64,000 bases of DNA from positions 531,278 to 595,277 of the forward strand of contig JBCBNV010000003.1 of NCBI GenBank assembly GCA_039821605.1, given 5' to 3'. This document shows, one piece after another, positions 60,101 through 64,000 of the stretch (position 1 is its first letter; each line of letters starts with the position of its first letter). The stretch is from CALBPI01 sp039821605 (GTDB taxonomy: Bacteria > Pseudomonadota > Gammaproteobacteria > Steroidobacterales > Woeseiaceae). A program made the position numbers and the translations under genes. The notes beneath the pieces are model-generated. The model was given only the letters and a program-made list of their open reading frames with translations. It ran no database searches and had not been told where the DNA came from.

Positions 60101-62902
60101 TTATGTCTCGGGCTTGGACAAGTCGTGCGCCTGGTTGACGGGCACCGACTCGTGCCGGAACACGATGCGATCGACCTTGAACAGCTGCGAACGCCCGGAC
60201 ATCGTGAAGGTGTAGGTCTCGCCGGCCGTCAGGTCGTAGACGGCGACGCGCTTGTTCGTGTCACCGCCCAGGTCCAGGCGATTGCCGCGGGCCCAGACGA
60301 ACTGGTTGTCATTGCCGCCGAAAAACTTGGTGTCCGACTGCATTGTCGCCAGGGGCGCGTCGTCGCCATGGTTGTTGCCGACGTTGGGTCCCGCGCCGAA
60401 GTTGCCCGTCAACCGCACGTAGGCATCGTTGGCCACGTCGTCGCGCTCCTCGCCATTGATCACCAGAGTCTCGCGGGCCACGTGCAGGTGCAGGTAGTGC
60501 AGCCCGCTCTGATTGACCTGGAACCGATACGTCAGCGGTGACGTCGGTGGGCCGTTGAGCGGACTGTTGCCCGTGAACTCGAGATAGCTTGCGCCCGTAA
60601 AGCCGCTGACATCCGTGCGCACCTCCCACTGGTCGAGCGCGCTCGGCGTCGTCTCGGCCTCCATGATCACGAGCCCGTCAACCTGCTGGTACTGCGCGGC
60701 CGGCGCCGCGCCCGTTGCGTCGACCACCACCGCCCAGTCCTCGGCGGACTGCGACGGTGCGGTGCCGATGTTCTGGTTGCCCGGTCCTTGCAGCACATCA
60801 CCCGTCGTGAGCTCACCGCTGCGCGGGTTGAACCACTGCACGGTGTAGGCGCGCGCGTCGGGCAGGTTGATCTCTGTGGTACCGCCCTCGCGCAGGAACA
60901 CGAGGTGCGTGTCGCTTCCGGACAGCACCCAGTCCGATGACGTGTTGGTCACCGCATTGTTCGGCGTCAGCGCTTGCAGGTCGACCCCGAGCTCGGCCTG
61001 CAGGTGATCACGGAAAAAGCGAACCAGGTGACCGGACTGCTGCCAGTGCGCGTCAAACTCGCGCAGGTCCTCGACCGCGAGATCGTAGGCGTGCCCGGAA
61101 CCCTGGTTCTTGAGATACCACTCGAAGCCGCCACCGCCGCCCATGACGCTTGCCCACATCCAGAAGACCCGCTGTCGGCTTGTGACGGCCGTGTTCGGCG
61201 TGGGCGCCTGGTTGCCGGAGGCCTCGGTGAATGTCACGACCCAGGGCTTGCCGGCGTTGGTGGATGCTTCCAGCCAGTTCACGGTCGTGCCGTAGACGCC
61301 GTTGTTGCCCGTTGCCGACGTGGAGATCCCGCCGAACTGGATGGTCGGGCCGTCAAAGCTCTCGTGACCGAGCAGCGCGTTGTAGCGATCCTGCTCGCCC
61401 GGGTAGGTGTGCATGAAGACCGGGTGGTCGTAGGGGTCCGTCGCGCGGATGAAGTCGGCGAAGGCGCGTTGCTGCTCGGCCGTGTTGGTGTTCTCTTCGC
61501 CGAGATTCCACTGCAGCGCCGGGTGATGTCCGAAGCGGGAGATGAGCTCGCGATAGTAAAGCTGTCGCTCGAGGCCGAGGTCGCCGCCGTTGAGCAGCTG
61601 GTCGTTTTCCGTTTCCTGCGTCATCAGGTGAATCAGGATGCCGTTGGCCGTCATGTGGGTGAGCACGCGCTCCCACTGGTCGAGCTTGCTGACGTCAAAG
61701 CGCTTCTCAGTGCCGTCGGCGTTGTAGACGACCCACGGGTGCGCATCGCAACCGTCGCCGCGCACGGTGTTGGCCATGATATAGATCGCGTTGACGCCCG
61801 TGGAGGCGATGTAGTTGACCAGGCCCACCAGGCTGCGGCCCCGGTTGTTGGCCCACTGTGGATCACCGCTCTGCCAGTCGCCGGCGTGCGGCGCGAAGTC
61901 ATGCAGGATGCCCTTGCAGCTGTTGGCGTCGGAGAACTTGGTCGTGTTGTCGAACTCGGAATAGCCGAAGATGTTCTCCGGGCTGTCCATGCCGCCTTCG
62001 ATGAAGACAGTGCCGTCGCCGGCAAAGCGCAGGTAGCGTTCGCCGTCGCGGTGCTCGAGCAGGCCGCGGGTGCGCAGGTCGGTCGCGGGCGCCGGGCTCG
62101 CGCTGACGCTGAAGCTTCCGTTCGCCGCGTCGATACCCGGGATCGCGGTGCCTGCGTTGGCGTCGGCGGACACGGCAATCTCTGGGCCCGTTCGGAACGA
62201 GACGTCGTAGCTCCAGCTGCCCGTCGTGGGTGGTGAGAAGTAGGCGCGCCATTGGTCGCCACTTTCGGCGCCGCTGTCGGCGGCGTTGCCGTCGGCCGCG
62301 AAATGGCCGGGCACGGTCAATGTGCGATTGCCCTGGGTAAAGGTCACGTTCAGGCGGTGGTCGACAAAGGTCGCCTCGTCGCTTTCGTTGGCCGCGTAGC
62401 CCGTGCAGGTCAATGTGACGCGGTGCCACTGACGCAGGTCGCCCGCGACGGCGCAATCGCCCTGCCCCTGGGTCACGGCGGGGTCGACGGTGAAGCTCAT
62501 CGTGGCCGTCGCGGTCGCGCCCTCGTCGTCCGTCGCCGTCGCGCTGATCGTGTAGTCACCGGGCGCCAGGTCACGCAACGCCGCATCGTTGCTGCCGCCG
62601 GGCGCGCCCCACTCGTAGGGTGCCGTGGTTTCGGTTCGCAGCGCGGTGCCGTCGAGGCTCAGCACCACATCGGCGATCGAGCCGTCGCTGTCGCTCGCCG
62701 TGACGACAACATGGGCGGTATCGCCTTGCAGAAACGTGTCTGTGGCCTGCGGCTGACTGAAGGACACCGTCGGTACCTCATTGGCCGGCGGCGGGTCACC
62801 GGCAATCGGGTCGTCGCTCGTGTCATCACCACCGCCGCCGCTGCAGGCGGTCAAGGAAAACACAACAAGCAGGAGCGAGAAACGGGAGGCCAACGAGAAC
62901 AT
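60101..62902 (-). CDS. Lipoprotein with DUF5060-like and glycoside-hydrolase-like domains
   Basis: About 933 residues from ATG 62902. A lipoprotein signal with L-T-A-C (Cys20) is followed by a Gly/Asp linker, an Ig-like domain (about 40-135), a DUF5060-type domain (about 150-290: WHRVTLTCTGYAANES, WRAYFSPPTTGSWSYDVSF), and a TIM-barrel-like glycoside hydrolase region (about 295-640: WNLGEENTN with two adjacent Glu, WVVTFTEASGNQ). The C-terminal 220 residues are beta-rich, with YLEFTGNSPLNG and FKVDRIVF, resembling a carbohydrate-binding module. It is probably a surface-anchored enzyme acting on a glycan; the substrate is unknown. A CRP-like palindrome lies about 125 bp upstream. Confidence 0.82.
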   Translation of the reverse strand: MFSLASRFSLLLVVFSLTACSGGGGDDTSDDPIAGDPPPANEVPTVSFSQPQATDTFLQGDTAHVVVTASDSDGSIADVVLSLDGTALRTETTAPYEWGAPGGSNDAALRDLAPGDYTISATATDDEGATATATMSFTVDPAVTQGQGDCAVAGDLRQWHRVTLTCTGYAANESDEATFVDHRLNVTFTQGNRTLTVPGHFAADGNAADSGAESGDQWRAYFSPPTTGSWSYDVSFRTGPEIAVSADANAGTAIPGIDAANGSFSVSASPAPATDLRTRGLLEHRDGERYLRFAGDGTVFIEGGMDSPENIFGYSEFDNTTKFSDANSCKGILHDFAPHAGDWQSGDPQWANNRGRSLVGLVNYIASTGVNAIYIMANTVRGDGCDAHPWVVYNADGTEKRFDVSKLDQWERVLTHMTANGILIHLMTQETENDQLLNGGDLGLERQLYYRELISRFGHHPALQWNLGEENTNTAEQQRAFADFIRATDPYDHPVFMHTYPGEQDRYNALLGHESFDGPTIQFGGISTSATGNNGVYGTTVNWLEASTNAGKPWVVTFTEASGNQAPTPNTAVTSRQRVFWMWASVMGGGGGFEWYLKNQGSGHAYDLAVEDLREFDAHWQQSGHLVRFFRDHLQAELGVDLQALTPNNAVTNTSSDWVLSGSDTHLVFLREGGTTEINLPDARAYTVQWFNPRSGELTTGDVLQGPGNQNIGTAPSQSAEDWAVVVDATGAAPAAQYQQVDGLVIMEAETTPSALDQWEVRTDVSGFTGASYLEFTGNSPLNGPPTSPLTYRFQVNQSGLHYLHLHVARETLVINGEERDDVANDAYVRLTGNFGAGPNVGNNHGDDAPLATMQSDTKFFGGNDNQFVWARGNRLDLGGDTNKRVAVYDLTAGETYTFTMSGRSQLFKVDRIVFRHESVPVNQAHDLSKPET

Positions 62903-63025
62903 CACAGCAAACACTCCGCCGTCGGTGACGGCAACCGCCGGGCATCGCTGCCGGGCGCGTGGTATGGCCGGCCGGGCCGGTGCGTGAACGAGGCGGAGTC
63001 AGGCTAGCGAAGCGCTGCCGGCCGG

Positions 63026-63045
63026 ATTGTGACGTGGGTCACAAT
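63026..63045. promoter_or_regulatory. CRP/FNR-family operator candidate
   Basis: ATTGTGAC-GTGG-GTCACAAT has perfect 8-bp arms and matches the CRP consensus TGTGA-N6-TCACA exactly. It lies in the gap between the HslR-like gene and the lipoprotein gene. It is 125 bp upstream of the lipoprotein start, a reasonable place for activation of a glycan-use gene. Confidence 0.65.
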
Positions 63046-63145
63046 TTGTTCTCTGTCGGGTGTCCGTATTTGGCGACAGTTGATCGCCGGGAAGCGCTTC
63101 GGATTGGGGTTTGAAAGCGCCGCAGGTTTGGACCCGCGGGCGCGG

Positions 63146-63532
63146 CTAGCCGCGCTTGTCTTTCCAGTCCCGGAGCTGGCGCCGCGTGTGCTTGTCGGGG
63201 CGGCCCTGGGTCAGCGGCTGGGTCATGCGGGCGGCCTTGATCGAGGCCGAGAGCGCCTCGCGGTTGGCAATGCTCTCTTCGGTCTCGGCGTAGCAGGCCC
63301 GGGCCTCGGGCGCGGGGCCGCGGCGGGTCGGCGTTGCGATGACGTCGATCTCGAAAGTGTAGCGATCCTTGGTGATTATGAGCTTGTCGCCGGGCGCCAC
63401 AGGCGTGGCAGGCTTGGCGCGCTCGCCGTTGCGCTCGACATGCCCGCCCGTTACAGCCGTCGTCGCCTGCCCGCGCGTCTTGAAAAAGCGGGTGAAGAAG
63501 AGCCATTTGTCGATGCGAAGGCTGTCGGGCAT
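63146..63532 (-). CDS. hslR: S4-domain RNA-binding protein (HslR, heat-shock protein 15-like)
   Basis: Encodes 128 residues. The S4 domain at the N-terminus reads RIDKWLFFTRFFKTRGQA and GHVERNGERAKPATPVAPGD, as in HslR, which binds stalled 50S subunits with peptidyl-tRNA attached. The C-terminus is basic (GRPDKHTRRQLRDWKDKRG). An ATG 12 bp upstream (63544) is the first codon of the adjoining REP unit and would give four extra residues. No Shine-Dalgarno site is visible because the REP array abuts the start. The frame stays open through the whole array to the window edge. Confidence 0.9.
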   Translation of the reverse strand: MPDSLRIDKWLFFTRFFKTRGQATTAVTGGHVERNGERAKPATPVAPGDKLIITKDRYTFEIDVIATPTRRGPAPEARACYAETEESIANREALSASIKAARMTQPLTQGRPDKHTRRQLRDWKDKRG

Positions 63533-63540
63533 GGGTCTCG

Positions 63541-64000
63541 TCATTGCGAGCGGCTGAAGGCCGCGCGGCAATCTCTTGATGCTACTGCCGGGCACAAATC
63601 CCGTCATTGCGAGCGGCTGAAGGCCGCGCGGCAATCTCTTGATGTTACCGCCGGGCATACATCTCGTCATTGCGAGCGGCTGAAGGCCGCGCGGCAATCT
63701 CTTGATGCTACCGCCGAGCACAACTCTCGTCATTGCGAGCGGCTGAAGGCCGCGCGGCAATCTCTTGATGTTACTGCCGGGCACAAATCTCGTCATTGCG
63801 AGCGGCTGAAGGCCGCGCGGCAATCTCTTGATGTTACCGCCGGGCACAACTCTCGTCATTGCGAGCGGCTGAAGGCCGCGCGGCAATCTCTTGATGCTAC
63901 TGCCGGGCATACATCTCGTCATCGCGAGCGGCTGAAGGCCGCGCGGCAATCTCTTGATGTTACCGCCGGGCACAACTCTCGTCATTGCGAGCGGCTGAAG
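63541..64000. repeat. Tandem array of 63-bp REP units (eight, last cut by window end)
   Basis: Units start at 63541, 63604, 63667, 63730, 63793, 63856, 63919 and 63982, exactly 63 bp apart. Each has TCATTGCGAGCGGCTGAAGG, CCGCGCGGCAATCTCTTGAT and a variable 20-bp tail (TGTTACCGCCGGGCACAACT and variants). One unit has ATCGCGAG in place of ATTGCGAG. Each REP body is an imperfect inverted repeat (GCGGCTGAAGGCCGC). Because 63 is a multiple of 3, the minus-strand frame upstream of hslR remains open, reading 21-residue repeats. The array may continue beyond the window. Confidence 0.95.

Noticed and set aside
60974..62236. Long plus-strand frame opposite the DUF5060-type lipoprotein gene
   Set aside because: Low-complexity Val/Ala/Arg-rich product typical of antisense frames; the minus strand carries a lipoprotein signal and recognisable domains.
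63541..64000. CRISPR array
   Set aside because: Units repeat over the whole 63 bp, including the supposed spacers, which differ by only a few bases; there are no unique spacers and no cas genes.

Overview
The window reads as a chromosomal stretch of a high-GC, Gram-negative bacterium, most likely a gammaproteobacterium of the Xanthomonadales/Wenzhouxiangella/Woeseia type. This is an inference from the gene content: a large TonB-dependent receptor, EAL and HDOD signalling proteins, NrtR with NadM-Nudix, CadC-like winged-helix regulators fused to PD40 or TPR domains, a non-regulatory PutA, and a SagB-type 'peptide maturation' gene. No rRNA is present and I did not identify a species.

Layout. 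1-2.2 kb: 3' end of an EAL phosphodiesterase, an HDOD protein and a LEA14-like lipoprotein. 2.2-6.1 kb (minus): an overlapping three-gene unit, NCS1 permease / HyuA-like protein / DUF917. 6.4-12.3 kb (plus): a 1037-residue protein of unknown function followed by a protein-arginine deiminase (PAD) with the vertebrate-type catalytic residues. 12.3-15.6 kb: NAD salvage (nadV, nadM-Nudix) divergent from nrtR, with a palindrome between them. 15.6-24.6 kb: acyl-CoA synthetase, small membrane proteins, a TonB receptor facing an AraC regulator, a REP cluster, and an NmrA-like/DUF1772 pair. 24.7-28.2 kb: a TIR-TM-TPR protein followed by a SLOG-like protein with four membrane segments, which looks like a nucleotide-signalling or defence pair.

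28.2-31.5 kb is the least conventional part. It has a promoter/small ORF/terminator cassette, a boxA-like motif with an inverted copy 2.3 kb away, REP elements, a tRNA-Ala(UGC) with a glycine-like D-arm, a hairpin-rich coding-free tract of about 0.9 kb that contains a second, non-canonical cloverleaf, and an HNH gene that looks internally deleted and runs into its convergent neighbour. 31.3-47.1 kb: DUF454, Usp and SulP; a ThDP enzyme with an aldehyde dehydrogenase; an S8 protease with domains inserted between its catalytic Asp and His; a metzincin with a free-standing copy of its N-terminal domain; CIA30, an NTF2-like protein and a PD40 regulator.

47.4-56.8 kb is visibly more AT-rich and carries a RiPP-like cluster (SagB-type dehydrogenase overlapping a small leader-like peptide gene, an outer-membrane-like protein, a TPR regulator) next to an ECF sigma factor and a small secreted protein; it is probably acquired. 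56.8-64 kb: PutA, a DUF5060-type lipoprotein downstream of a CRP-like palindrome, and an HslR-like S4 protein whose start codon abuts an array of eight 63-bp REP units.
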